Shown piece by piece: positions 11,452 to 22,427 of a DNA stretch of 64,000 nucleotides (within the stretch, counting starts at the first letter, position 1; every line of letters begins with the position of its first letter). Made by a program: the position numbers and the translations under genes. The notes below the pieces were generated by a model. The model saw nothing but the letters and a program-made list of their open reading frames with translations, made no database searches and was not told where the DNA came from. Origin of the DNA: Nymphaea colorata (taxonomy: Eukaryota; Streptophyta; Magnoliopsida; Nymphaeales; Nymphaeaceae); NCBI RefSeq assembly GCF_008831285.2, contig NC_045146.1:22213703-22277702 (forward strand), in the 5' to 3' direction.

Positions 11452-13020
11452 AAAAGCAGACATGAAAATGAGGGAGAATCGACTCGCAGAGCAGGAAAGA
11501 TCTATCGTCACCTCATTGTTAGGATCAAGATATATTTTACAATTGCCACTTGATAATTTAAAGCATCTGTGTATATGTAAGTAGTTATGACACATGATAT
11601 GGTCCAACTGGCGTATGCACGATTTTTTTTTTTTTTAAAAAAAAAAACTCTTTCTCCCTCGGTCTGGTAGGAATGCAGAATCTTTTTAAAAGCAAAAATA
11701 CTATTCACGAATGTCTCTTGGAGCATAACCAATGGTTCCATAACCAATAAGTTTAAAGAATAAAGTCATTAGACTCCTTTATCTAAATTGCATCTGGCAA
11801 AAGAAAATTAAAGTACCATTCTGCTTCCATCTGCCTCTCTTTTTCTTTTGAGCCTAGGATATCATAGTTAGTAGTCAATGGAATTAAAAGTTTCAAAACT
11901 ATAAGAAGCCCAATTGTTCTATATTAATCGCCAAGAATAATTTATGTGTATATGTATAATATGAAGATGAGAGAGAATCCAACTTTAAGACTCAATGTAG
12001 TTAGCAGGCAAACATAATTAAGCTTAATTGATCAGGTAATCAGTTATGTTTCATGCTGAACACTGGACATTTAGCATATTTTATTTGGGTTTCGTCTTCT
12101 TATTCATCTTAGTAGAGATTCGGCACCAATAACTCCCAACTGTTCTATTTTGCCTTGAAAGCAACCCATGCCTCTTATTTTATTCCTAATTAACTGGACA
12201 GGCTTCCATTTATGTGTGGAGAACCCCCTAAAAAAAATAAGAAAAAGGTGTCCACGACCTTCATCAAATCCAAAATCCATTTCAAAAAGTGGCTCTTTGG
12301 GGCCCCATAGGTTTGAATTCTTCATTCCACAGACCAAAGGCTGGTCAAAAATGCTCATCTCGTTTTCATAGGTGTTTAGAGAGAGAGAGAGAGAGAGAGA
12401 GGTGTCACTATTGATCTCGCTTGATCTTTATTATACAATTGGATTTGGATTTGGATCCAGATCTGAATTAAATTGAAGTTCTAAAAAGTTCTTAAGAGTA
12501 AAAGTTAGATGGCTGGTGAAGAGTTCTAATGCAGCGGCTCTTGTTAAAAAAAAAAGGCGACCTCTTTTCTTTTTGGGTTGAAAGTTGTTGGGGTTAAATA
12601 AATGGTGTGTGCTCCAAAGTTTTAGATTGTTGGAGAGAAAACTTACCATAAGGCAATGAAGACCAAGGCTGGGAGATGTTGATGGATAGAATATCGGACC
12701 GAACCGCTTCAAAAAGGTCAGACATTGGAAATTATCCGACTAGATTTGAATGCACATCCAATTTTAAAAGCAGGTCCTTAATATACCATATTGTGTATTT
12801 AAAGTTGGCTTCGGGCTTCGATGTCGATTTAAAAGTCATATTCGGATTGGATTCATATATAAATTATTCTCTAATCGTATTTAAATATTGATTTGAATCA
12901 GAATATGTGAACATGTAATAATTTCGATATAATAAAGGGTACATCCAATTCGAATATAATTCGAAATTGAAGGTATGGTTGCCTCTGCCTGATATTTTGG
13001 AAACGTAACTTTTACGTAGT
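11448..13020. other. Intergenic, nothing supported
   Basis: The sequence is AT-rich. It contains a (GA)n run at 12379-12401 and poly(T)/poly(A) stretches near 11623-11647. No open frame has a recognisable domain. Confidence 0.5.
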
Positions 13021-13024
13021 AATA

Positions 13025-13215
13025 TTTAAAAAAAAATTAAATTAAGTTGAGCCCCATAAGAGTTTTGGAATCTTGAACGTAAATTTCCGGTGCCCCTTAA
13101 ATAAAAAATTATTTGTCCTATCTAAAAATTTTAAAAAATTAATATTTTAGCTTTTGTCAAAATTTTAAAACTATAATATTTAGTCTCCATGAAAATTCCT
13201 GTTTCATTCCTGGTT
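13025..13215 (-). repeat. Dispersed repeat, copy E (inverted)
   Basis: The parts ggtgccccttaaataaaaaa, tttgtcctatctaaaaatttt, ttaatattttagcttttgtc, aaaattttaaaactataat and ctccatgaaaattcctg match the reverse complement of copy C in order. This is another diverged copy of the family. Confidence 0.55.
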
Positions 13216-13374
13216 TCATGGTATCGTCATGTCGGTCCTTCCTATCTATTGTTTGGTTGTAAGAAAAAAATCCCAGTTTCTCTCGAAAATGTAGAGAAAA
13301 CAAAATCCAAGTTCGACTGTTCCTCTCAAACTCAACACCCCCCTAGAAAGAATACGTGGAGCTGATGAGAATCA

Positions 13375-13690
13375 AACAAACAAAAGATGCACCGCCCCTC
13401 CTCCGCCTATCTGCGGAATGAGCGGATGACGCGTGAGTTGGGGTGTGGATGAGAGGGCGAGGAGCGTCGCAATCGGCCGCGTGCCGGAAGGGACGAGGAG
13501 GCAGCCGCTGCTGCCCGCATTCATTGCTCCTGTCACCGGGAACCAGACACGGGGGCTGCCCTGCCTTCGCTCCAAAAGGTCAAGCCTAGACGCCGACGCT
13601 TCCGGCGAGGAGAGGCCAATTGGAGTCCGGATGACATGTTTCTGGCGTAACACGGAGCGAGTCTGATGGCAGCAGCCAGCCCTGCAAAAT
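13375..13690. other. GC-rich island, function unknown
   Basis: About 315 bases are clearly richer in G and C and in CpG than the AT-rich DNA on both sides. Open frames exist on both strands (77 and 113 codons), as expected from GC-rich sequence, and neither shows a known domain. It could be an isolated promoter, a remnant of a GC-rich gene, or transferred sequence. I see no organelle gene in it. Confidence 0.4.
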
Positions 13691-15124
13691 CTATTTGATC
13701 GCCCTACGTTCATTCTTAGCTACTGTTGGTTCCAAGGCAAATAAACTGTCATTTCTTGCTGAATGTCACCCTATCGGCTTTGGGTAGCTACTTTTTCAAT
13801 GCTCCCTAAAGTTTAAAATTTAAAATATTAGTGTCTGTCTCTTGGTTGGAAACATTTAATTCCACCATCGCCCCTCCCCTAGTCAAAACTGCACTTACCA
13901 TTATCCTCAAGGAGGAGGTTGGCACAATGAAATCGGGGAAGAGCTGGTAAACGATCAGTTACTGTATTGAACCTCCAAAGTGTCAACTCATTGTACTATA
14001 AACGATGAGCCACCGACATATAAAAGATGAAATCTGGCGATATCCCTACCTTCATTATTTTACATGAATCCAAAACTATTCGAACAGTTCTTGAATGTGT
14101 AGATCGAATTTCAATAGCGAAAAAATTTACGGTACTTTCACTATTCCTAGACCAACACAGTTAAATTTTTTAAGTGGAAAACCCCGTCAGGATTTGAATT
14201 CGTCGGTGCCACTTCGCGAGTAAGCTAACTTATGTCCAAGTAATTGAAGTTTAGCTTTCGTTACACCCCAAATAAAGAGCTGGCCTATTAACCCAAGTGT
14301 ATGGTTTCTCCCATCGTCTTTGTTCTAACAGAAGCAGAAGCATCAATTGCCAGTTGCAAGAAGAGTAGGTTGAGCATGGGCAATTTTCGACTCTAGTTAG
14401 GGCATCCAATTCAAGTCTCAATCTTGATGTACAACATTGTTTTTATCGCAATTCAGTTTTGACTCTAGGGTATCCGCTTAATTGATTAGTACATGTTGAT
14501 GATATTTTGTTGAAAATAAATGATGTGAAATATTAACTAAGACTAAGAATTGGTTGAATACTAATTTTGAATGAAAGATACAACTGAAACATTCTATATT
14601 TTAGGGGTAAATATCACTTGTCCTACAAAACTTTTTTTTAAAAAAAATTAGGTCCTAGTGCAGGACATTATTTATATCGGTTATATATCTATTAAAGAAG
14701 TTTATAATGCACACAACAATTGTTAACCATTGTGACTCTGAATGAGTTAGTATGAATAAAAGTGATCGGCTTAGTAAAAGGATAAAAGATATTAATTAAA
14801 GTTACATTACGCTTAAGTTCTTTATGGTCTAACGTAATTATTTTTGTATACAAAGCCAGACATAAGCTTTTTAAACCGATAGAACAAAACTCCAAGTCTA
14901 AAATGAACACAGGATTACATTCAACATGCCAAGTATCCCAATTCATATATAACTCTTGACTTGGCACTGCCAATCGCATAGAAGAATTACAAGAAGAATC
15001 AATGGTAGATATACACGTTTGAGAGGGGGACGCTCTACTGTGAGAATTGAGCTGCAGGAAACCAAACACGTAGATTCTATGAGATTTAAGTTGAGTGAAA
15101 CTTGTTCGTCATCAGTTGTTTTGA
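13691..15124. other. Intergenic, nothing supported
   Basis: The DNA is AT-rich with short open frames and no recognisable domain, RNA gene or clean repeat. Confidence 0.5.
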
Positions 15125-15250
15125 GGGGCATAGCATAGTTGGTAAACCTGACTTTCGCATTGGCGATGCACCGTCAATTTGATTTATGCAGTCCACAGAT
15201 GCTACTCATATGGATTGGGACTGTAGTGGCATGCGTGATGAAGGGTTAAC
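15125..15250 (+). mobile_element. Possible SINE head
   Basis: A perfect A-box match (TAGCATAGTTGG, 15131-15142) follows a ggggca start. The expected B box about 35 bases later is badly decayed (cgtcaatttga near 15171). No poly(A) or poly(T) end is clear. A scrap of the dispersed repeat (agaaatttctttttgagggg) follows at about 15262. The call is weak. Confidence 0.3.
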
Positions 15251-15299
15251 CAGTGGCAGAGTTAGAAATTTCTTTTTGAGGGGCAGTGTAAGTTTATAT

Positions 15300-17930
15300 T
15301 TCAAGCTTTAAGTTGAACTCAGATATGAAAGACTAAAAAACTGTGTAGGTTGTAAGAGATGTGAATATGCTTGTTCAACGGATTTCTTAAGTATACGGGT
15401 TTATTTATGACATGAGACAACCTAGGTCTAGCTTATTTTAATGAAAGTTTTATATATAAATAAAGTAATTGTTGTGGGTAGTTACTTCCCTTCCTTCTGG
15501 GGTGTACCATAAAACCACCAAAATTTCGAAGCAGCCATGAAGGAGGATGGTTTCACCCCTCCTCAAGCCACCAAAACCTGTCGGTCATGGTGCACAACCC
15601 TAGGGCCATTTTCAACAGTCTTCTCTAAACTAAGCTAGACCAAACTAAAGCAAAGCGATTTTTTCCCCCTTTTGGCTCATAAGCTTCCCTTTGTATATTG
15701 GAAAGCATAAAGAACATTTTCAACATCATACTTTTAAGTGGTTTAAATCACACATCACAAACGCGAGCTGGTTAGGTGCATTGATTTCGCTTCCCTCTTC
15801 TACCAAAATAAGGACGAAAAAGGAGTCGAAACTGGCAAATGGAAGTGGTTGGCAGAAATTTTTGAATGGATTTGGAAACAATGGATGCTTTTACCCACAT
15901 GAATCATGCTGCCACTTGTACTAGAGAACAAGAGACTCACTTCTGAAATTGGCAAAAGCGAGGGCGAAAAAAAATTGCAGAAGCTTTTGAGAAAGCTGCC
16001 AAACAGGAGGACCCAGAGAGAAGGAAAGGATTTGCTACTTGCATTTGTTCTGATCTGAAATGACAAACTAAGCTCCAGCATGCTGAATCTTGTCAAATCA
16101 AGAAGCCTGATTTTGCATGGAAGCTGCAGGTTGATCTGATAACTGAGATGGCGAACGTCTCTTTCTGTTGTCTTGTAGTGCAAAACCACCAAGTAACTCT
16201 TCCCGTGTGCTTTAAAGAAAGAAAGATCCGCTCTTGTTTCGAACTTTTGTCTGCTTATCGGATTCCAAACCTCTCCAAGTTTTGACATTGAACGTAAGAC
16301 ACGGAAAAGTAAGTTTAACCTTTACTTACGTTGAAGCCCTGACCGATGCTTCTTCTCAAAACTTAGGCAAAAAAATTGTTGCTTAATGAAGGAGAAGAGT
16401 GGAGGATGATGAATTAATGCTCCAAGGCCGAGTCATCACCAGCCAGAAATTTTTGGCCGAAGGGTCCTAATTATAAAACCTTCACTTTAAGGGGCAAATA
16501 CCATGTACAAATGAGCATACTTTTAAGAGTATCAATGTAGAAATAAAGAGACTTTGTGAAGGCTGATGTAGGCAACTACTCACACCGGCCTATATGTGGC
16601 TTCGTCACTGCTTTCACCTACTCGTGCTAACCACAATTGCAGAGTATGGGGATCTGTGTGGTGGTAGTTTTTCTAGAAATGCTGCAGCTGGTGGCACTCT
16701 GACTGGGCGGTGCCGTCACCGAAAGGGATGAATGTTTGATCTCCCCACCACCACACAGTTGACGGAGGTGGGTACCTTGTTGTTGCCTAGGGTGGCTCGG
16801 GCTCCGCAGAGTCTTTGACCAGGCTCTTTTTCACTTGTCGGACCTAGTTAATCAGGTTTGACCCTTCGTTGTTCAATCGGTTGAGTCGGTTGTTGACCCC
16901 ACCCCACCGGGCTGGTTTGAGTCAAGGACTCGATGCAAAGTCAAGGCAGACACGTCATTGGATTTGTTTGGAGATTTTGAAACTTTTGACTTTTTCACTA
17001 GGTTGGACCACTGGGAGACCCACCTACTCAGTTTTTTGAGTTTATTTGAATTCACTCACTTTCAGTTGTGGTCTGCTGGTCCTGCATAAGACGAGCCACC
17101 TAAGTTCCAACTCACATGTAGTCCGTATTTTTTTTGGCTCACATATAGATGGATCCCAATTAAATTTCAAATTTCATATGTCAAATAGGCTCTACTTCTT
17201 TGTGTGTATATTGAATTCAAAGTATTTGAAGATGATAGCGATTTGGGTTTGGACTGAAACCCATTATCAAACCCAAAAGCACAGCTAATATATAGAACCA
17301 AACTTGTAGATTTGATCCAAATTAAGTCGAGACAAAGTCTAGGAACCCACCTCTAGGGGGACAGCCATGGAGGTCGGAGGCAGAGTTGCGGATGTTTTGG
17401 CTTCTGCCTGCCATTTTCAGCTGTATTATACTAATCTAACTCTAGATAGATATTTTTACTTAATCAGCATACATCTTTTCTATGAACAGCCCTATTGGAA
17501 GAAGTCAACTCAATTCGAGCGGACCGATGATCGATCAAACCCGTCCAGACTAGACCACTTAGATGATTATGGTCTTTAAATGTCCAAGTCAGCTCCAAAA
17601 TATGTTTTTTTTTTTTTTTTTTATCTTGGTATGTAAGCTATGATTGTGGATCATATCATAATGATATATGATTAATTAAGATTAGGGATAAGATAAGTCA
17701 TGGAGTTTGCCCTTCAAAATATGTCCCAAACAAGTATGGCCGACGTTCATGCTTACAGCGAATTCTTACTAGTGCTTGTGAGAAAGCCCAGCCAAATTTG
17801 TCGGTTTTGATTAGTACGTTTCGGATAATCAATGCTTGTGTTATACATGCGTTTTCTCCAGTTATCCTAAATATAAAAAATTTAAGAGTTTACTGTATGA
17901 TAAAATATGATGATATGGTTACAGCTTGTG
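15300..17930. other. Intergenic, no recognisable gene
   Basis: The longest open frame is on the minus strand (15800-16288, 162 codons). It is Ser/Leu/Phe-rich and I do not recognise it. A poly(T) run sits near 17607-17622. Nothing else is supported. Confidence 0.45.

Positions 17931-17933
<3 letters not shown>

Positions 17934-17985
<52 letters not shown>
17934..17985. repeat. Microsatellite (TA)n
   Basis: This is an uninterrupted alternating A/T run of 52 bases. It gives rise to spurious open frames on both strands. Confidence 0.95.
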
Positions 17986-17989
<4 letters not shown>

Positions 17990-19124
17990 CTTAGTACATC
18001 TTTTTTTTGCATGCGCTAGAGATGTTGGAAGAAAACATAGCCAGATCTTTATTCTTTTTCCAATTATATTAATAATTTTACGTCGCCTGTGCCCATGGTT
18101 GACATTTTCATTTGTTATTCGAAGTACCAACTAAAAGCTTCAGATTCATCATTAGACAAGCTATGATGTAAATTCCTTGCTTAATTACGTGGAGATTGAC
18201 CCATCTTTTTATCTCGTTAATGTTGCATCATGAATCTTATTCTAAACCAAATTGAAACTGTCTTTGGTCGCAGATGCATATACTATTGGGTTCTTGGATC
18301 TTACAATTTCATGAAATCATGTGCACTTTGTACAGTCCGTATTCACACTATCTTAGACATTCAACTCCCGTTTCTTTGGCTCACATGCATGGATCATGCT
18401 GGCACCTCGGTTGAAATTAATTTCGAGTCTTCGAGATTTATTAATCATGAAATCCCAATGATGGACACGTATATATGGTCGTTTGTCGGGCTAATTGCGA
18501 GTATGTAAGCAATGACATAACGGATCATTTCTTCTAAATTTTGACAAAGATTTAGTTCACAGCATATGTTTCTGATGATAACATCTTATCTTTTATCAAC
18601 TTCTATCATAAAAAAAAAATATATGAACTTTTTTAAAAGGTCAGCCTGTGAAGAATGTAATGAGCAATGAGTCATTCCCAACAAATAACAAATTGATGAC
18701 CTTATCGTTATATCTTAGCAAGCTTAGGGTTCATTGACATCATGATGTGACTATATTATTGCGCTAGTAGATTCTCTGTTGGACTAGCCTGTCTACAGAC
18801 AGGGATTAAGACACAAAAAAAAAAATTCTAAGGTTCACATGGGAGTTCAATTAAATTAATAGCCTGAAGACGGCCAGAGCTGGTCTGCCTTTTGGAACTG
18901 AAACTTGGCCATTCACATGATTCATGCTCTCAGCTTGGTGATCAAAAGTTAATTTGAAGAAACTTTAGATCATATTATGGTTTTTGCTTTGTTAATCTGA
19001 TCATGCAAGCGATGAAGCATGAATCATGCTTATGCGTGCCAATCTAGATAGCTCACAGCGTGTCTCTTCTCAGTTCTCACGAGACGAAGATGGGTTCACC
19101 TTTTTTATTAATAAAATTTTACTA
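17986..19124. other. Intergenic, nothing supported
   Basis: The DNA is AT-rich without recognisable genes. An imperfect 17-base palindrome (aagcatgaatcatgctt) lies near 19014-19030, and I attach no function to it. Confidence 0.45.
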
Positions 19125-19127
19125 CTA

Positions 19128-19404
19128 TGGGGGTGTTTGGGTGATACTTGAAAACCAGGTTTTGCCTTACAAACCAGGTTTTCGGCAGCGTGTTTGGGTG
19201 CAATCAAAACTGGATTTGAAGAAAGCCTAGTTTTGCAAAAAGGAGTGAAAAACCTAGTGCCCTTTTGGTTATTCGAAAACCAGGTTTTGGATTTGTCACC
19301 CAAACAAACCAAAAAAAGTTTATAAAGCCCGTTAAAAAACTTGGGTTTCATAAAACTTAGTTTTTATAAAACTGGGTTAAAGGAAAGTGTAATCCAAACA
19401 CCTT
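19128..19404. mobile_element. MITE candidate (GGTGTTTGG termini)
   Basis: The element begins TGGGGGTGTTTGG and ends CCAAACACCTT, so its ends are inverted repeats sharing GGTGTTTGG. A 3-base direct repeat CTA flanks it (19125-19127 and 19405-19407), as expected for a PIF/Harbinger-type (Tourist-like) MITE, although those usually duplicate TWA. The interior repeats aaaccaggtttt several times. It has no coding capacity. Related words (aaaccaggttt, aaaaaacttggttt) recur at 27246-27306. The class assignment is inferred. Confidence 0.5.
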
Positions 19405-20149
19405 CTAAATGTTTTTCGTTTGACCACAATAAAGGATATGTAATTGATTTCTTGTTTTGATTTGGTACATTGGTATTAGGTATCTCAGTATCAATTTATG
19501 CAGAAAAAGATTAAACCCACACATTGAACTTTTGACCTCCTTCGACTTAGAGAGGGGCGTGAGTGAAACATGGATTTTAAATCCAGGTTTCCAGCTAAAA
19601 ACCTATGATTTGAGGTCGGACTACTTCGAATCCATGAATATAAGATCCCCAAGGATCTCATGTCATTAAGGATTTGGGATCCTTAGTCTATCAAACACGC
19701 TCCGAAACTCCAACCACCTACCCACCTGAATGAGAGAGCTCATGGGCACTAGCTGCTTCTTTTTTTTGTCTCCTTTTTGAGAAAAGTTCATTGATTTATC
19801 AGCTGTCAATCAATTAGTTAACTAATAAGTGGTGACATGTTTGCTCATAGAAAAATGCGGCAGGGTGCAACGTAAGCGGACACTGAGAGGCGGAATAAAT
19901 TACAAAGAGCGTGCGCCTACGTTAGGCGTGCTTCTTCATATGAGCCCAAGTTGGGCATAGTGATCTTGAAAAAGGTATAATAATTATAGACTTCTATAAG
20001 CTTGTGCTTTACGGCTCATACCAAAGACAAATATAGCCAGTCTCAATATGAGAGTCTCGCTGAACCATGGTAAAAGCCTGGTTTAATTTAAAATCAAAGT
20101 GAGTTTATAATTTTATTGTCGAAACCGCGTTTCTGATATAGTTTTAGGG
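19405..20149. other. Intergenic, possible further MITE debris
   Basis: The sequence at about 19570-19700 (aaatccaggtttccag, then atcaaacacgctcc) resembles another decayed element with a CAAACACGCTCC-type end. No gene is supported. Confidence 0.35.
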
Positions 20150-20404
20150 TTGTCCAATGGGTTTGGCGCACCTGGTTGATCCAACAGTGGTTAACAGCCA
20201 GTCACTGGTTCAAATCTCAGTGGTGCAGTGCAGACTCCTCGCAAAAGCCAACACATTTCGGGACCGCAGGAGCATGGAAGCTGCATGAGAATGAGTGCTT
20301 TCCCTAGTCCGGTTCCGTTACGCGAACATTTCGATCCGAAATCATAGAATTGTTGATGGACATATATGTAACCACGCCGCTTTAGATTTTTTTTTTTTTT
20401 TTTG
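20150..20404 (+). mobile_element. tRNA-derived SINE, second family
   Basis: The A box (TGGCGCACCTGG, 20164-20175) and the B box (GGTTCAAATCT, 20207-20217) lie about 40 bases apart, as in pol III internal promoters. The element-like segment runs on to a poly(T) stretch at about 20389-20404. Its body differs from SINE family 1, so it is treated as a separate family. It is not a tRNA gene: the sequence around the boxes does not fold into a complete cloverleaf. Confidence 0.5.
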
Positions 20405-21051
20405 GAGCTGCGACTGATTAGGATAGTAGTTGGCAGGTAAAAGTCATATTAAAGTACAAATATGTTCAGTCGTTTGCAATTCCTTTTTTCTTAGAGCCCA
20501 TACTTTGTTGGTGGAGACTGGAGAGCTTTTTTTGACAAATGAACACGTCCCTTTCGTGTTTGTCTTGGTGCTTACTTCTCCTTTGGAGCATTCTGAAGGA
20601 TCCTCTTCCCTGAATAGTTGACACCTGAAAAAGTATTCATTAAGAAATGGCACTGTACATGTCTATTTTAAGTAGGTGTAGAATGTCTACCCAGGTCATA
20701 AATTTTATCATATCTTGTTCTATACGCAGCTTTCTTCACTAGATTCGGAAAGATCTCAAGCGAGAGAATATGCAGAAAATAAGCATTATTAAAGAGGACT
20801 TGGGCGCCGAAAGTTGAACCGCAGGGCTTGATGTTTGAGCAAAGCATAACAACTAAAGGCATTCTGAACCTAAAAGAATCTCATGGATTGTTGAATTGAA
20901 TATTCATCTGTTGCTGCTAATTCAAATTCACTTGGTATTGCCAGGCGTAACAAGTCTCTTATCTGTTTTTGTAAAAGCAAAATGCGAATGCTACCAAGTC
21001 AAAACACTTGAGCGTATAATGCATTCTCTAGTAGGTATTGAAGGCCCTTCC
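20405..21051. other. Intergenic, nothing supported
   Basis: Only short open frames are present and none is recognisable. Confidence 0.45.
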
Positions 21052-21239
21052 AAAGTTTTGCAACCAACGTGATTTGATTTTTCCTGCCTTGGTCGCGAGG
21101 TACTAGCCACAAGGTTTTACACCCGTCCGAATCCGACCTCATGCGCTGCTTTCGCCTTCGAAAAGTTTTGCAATCAACGTGATTTGATTTACCTGCCTTG
21201 GTTGCGGGGTATTAGCCACGGGGTTTCACGCCGCTAGAA
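21052..21239. repeat. Direct repeat, two about 80-base copies
   Basis: The stretch from aaagttttgcaaccaacgtg to cacccgtccgaat (21052-21131) is repeated with substitutions at 21162-21239. Shared blocks are acgtgatttgattt, cctgccttggt and agccac. The offset is 110 bases. It is probably a local duplication within transposon-derived sequence. Confidence 0.8.
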
Positions 21240-22169
21240 TATTCGTTTTGAGTGAGCATGAGGAATATGTCCTTACTCTTCTTCCATCTCCCATGATATG
21301 GGGTCCATTTTTGGTGAATCAGGATGACGGATTCACTATGCTAATGCCAATGCTGCTTCCATATATTAAAAACAAACAAAAAAAAAAGTTAGGATGATGC
21401 TTTAATAGTTTCATTTGCCGACCTAAGGCTTGCAGCTAGCCTGCTAGAATATAGTTGGTGAAGTAGGCCTTTCCCTAAGCCTTCAATGTGAAAGGAAAAA
21501 AGAGAAGCCGAGTAGGAATGCAGTTCGTCTGCTACAGTGACAAATCCTTCCATCTTCAAAAGGAAACCCCGTCTTCATCTGCAATGTCAAAGGAATAGAT
21601 GCATCAGCGAGATAATAATGGAGTATTTTATAGCTACCCTGTGGGACGTTCTTGAACTTATCAAAATTAAAAAGCAAAAAAGAACAAAGAGGAAAGCAGA
21701 ACATCATGGAAACTTTGTTTTAAATAATTTAATTTTGCAGCTACCAACACTACGCGGCTGCCAAGACTGAAATCCAACAAGAAAATGAAAAATGAATGCG
21801 TATGTTGTGTTTGACGTGTGGAAAACATATCGCAACCAATAATGAAGCTATAATATTGGACGCCCGCGTGTGGAAGGAAAAGTTTTTCCAGGCTAAAAAA
21901 GTTACTATGATGTGAACGCGTTTCATTATCTCTTTTGAGCGGCACAAACTTTTCAAAAGACGACGCTAGAAGGGACATCCGATGAATTACGGAGGACAAT
22001 ATTTTAAACTTGGTTGATTTGCTGATGTTCGTCGGTTGGTGTGGCGGATTTTTTCTGTCTCTAGACATATTCGACTGGATAGTGTTTCAATTGAATAAGA
22101 TCGAAAGTTTTTTTCGCAGTTCATGATGGATCCAAATGGTTTGGGAAGTAAAAGGCGCATATGTAATGC

Positions 22170-22427
22170 AGCATAGAGGTGATACGTTAGACATGTGTTT
22201 GATAGCTAGAATAAAGTGCTATTGAGCTTCGAATCCTGTGACCACGGTCACTGATGTGCGATTCTTTTGAGCTGCAAATGGTGTAAGCACAACAATTGAA
22301 TTGAAGGGTGTGCCGCAGGTCCACCCAAACCCCAAAGTAAGTGAGAATCTTGGATGCATAAGGATATTACTTTGGAGGTTTTACATCAATAGCGGTTTCC
22401 CTAAGTAAACATTTAGAAAAAAAAAAA
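22170..22427 (+). mobile_element. tRNA-derived SINE (family 1, copy 2)
   Basis: This is homologous to 285-581. It has the B box AGCTTCGAATCC (22225-22236), then cctgtgaccacggtcac, gagctgcaaatggtgtaagc and the same 3' end CCCTAAGTAAACATTTA running into poly(A) at 22416-22427. The A-box region has decayed. The two copies differ by many substitutions and small indels, so the insertions are old. Confidence 0.65.

Noticed and set aside
13372-13713. A gene in the GC-rich island
   Set aside because: Both strands are open because GC-rich DNA has few stops. No domain, intron signal or conserved motif is visible, so it is kept only as an unexplained island.
15800-16288. A 162-codon minus-strand open frame
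   Set aside because: It is a Ser/Leu/Phe-rich composition typical of random translation of pyrimidine-rich DNA, with no recognised domain.
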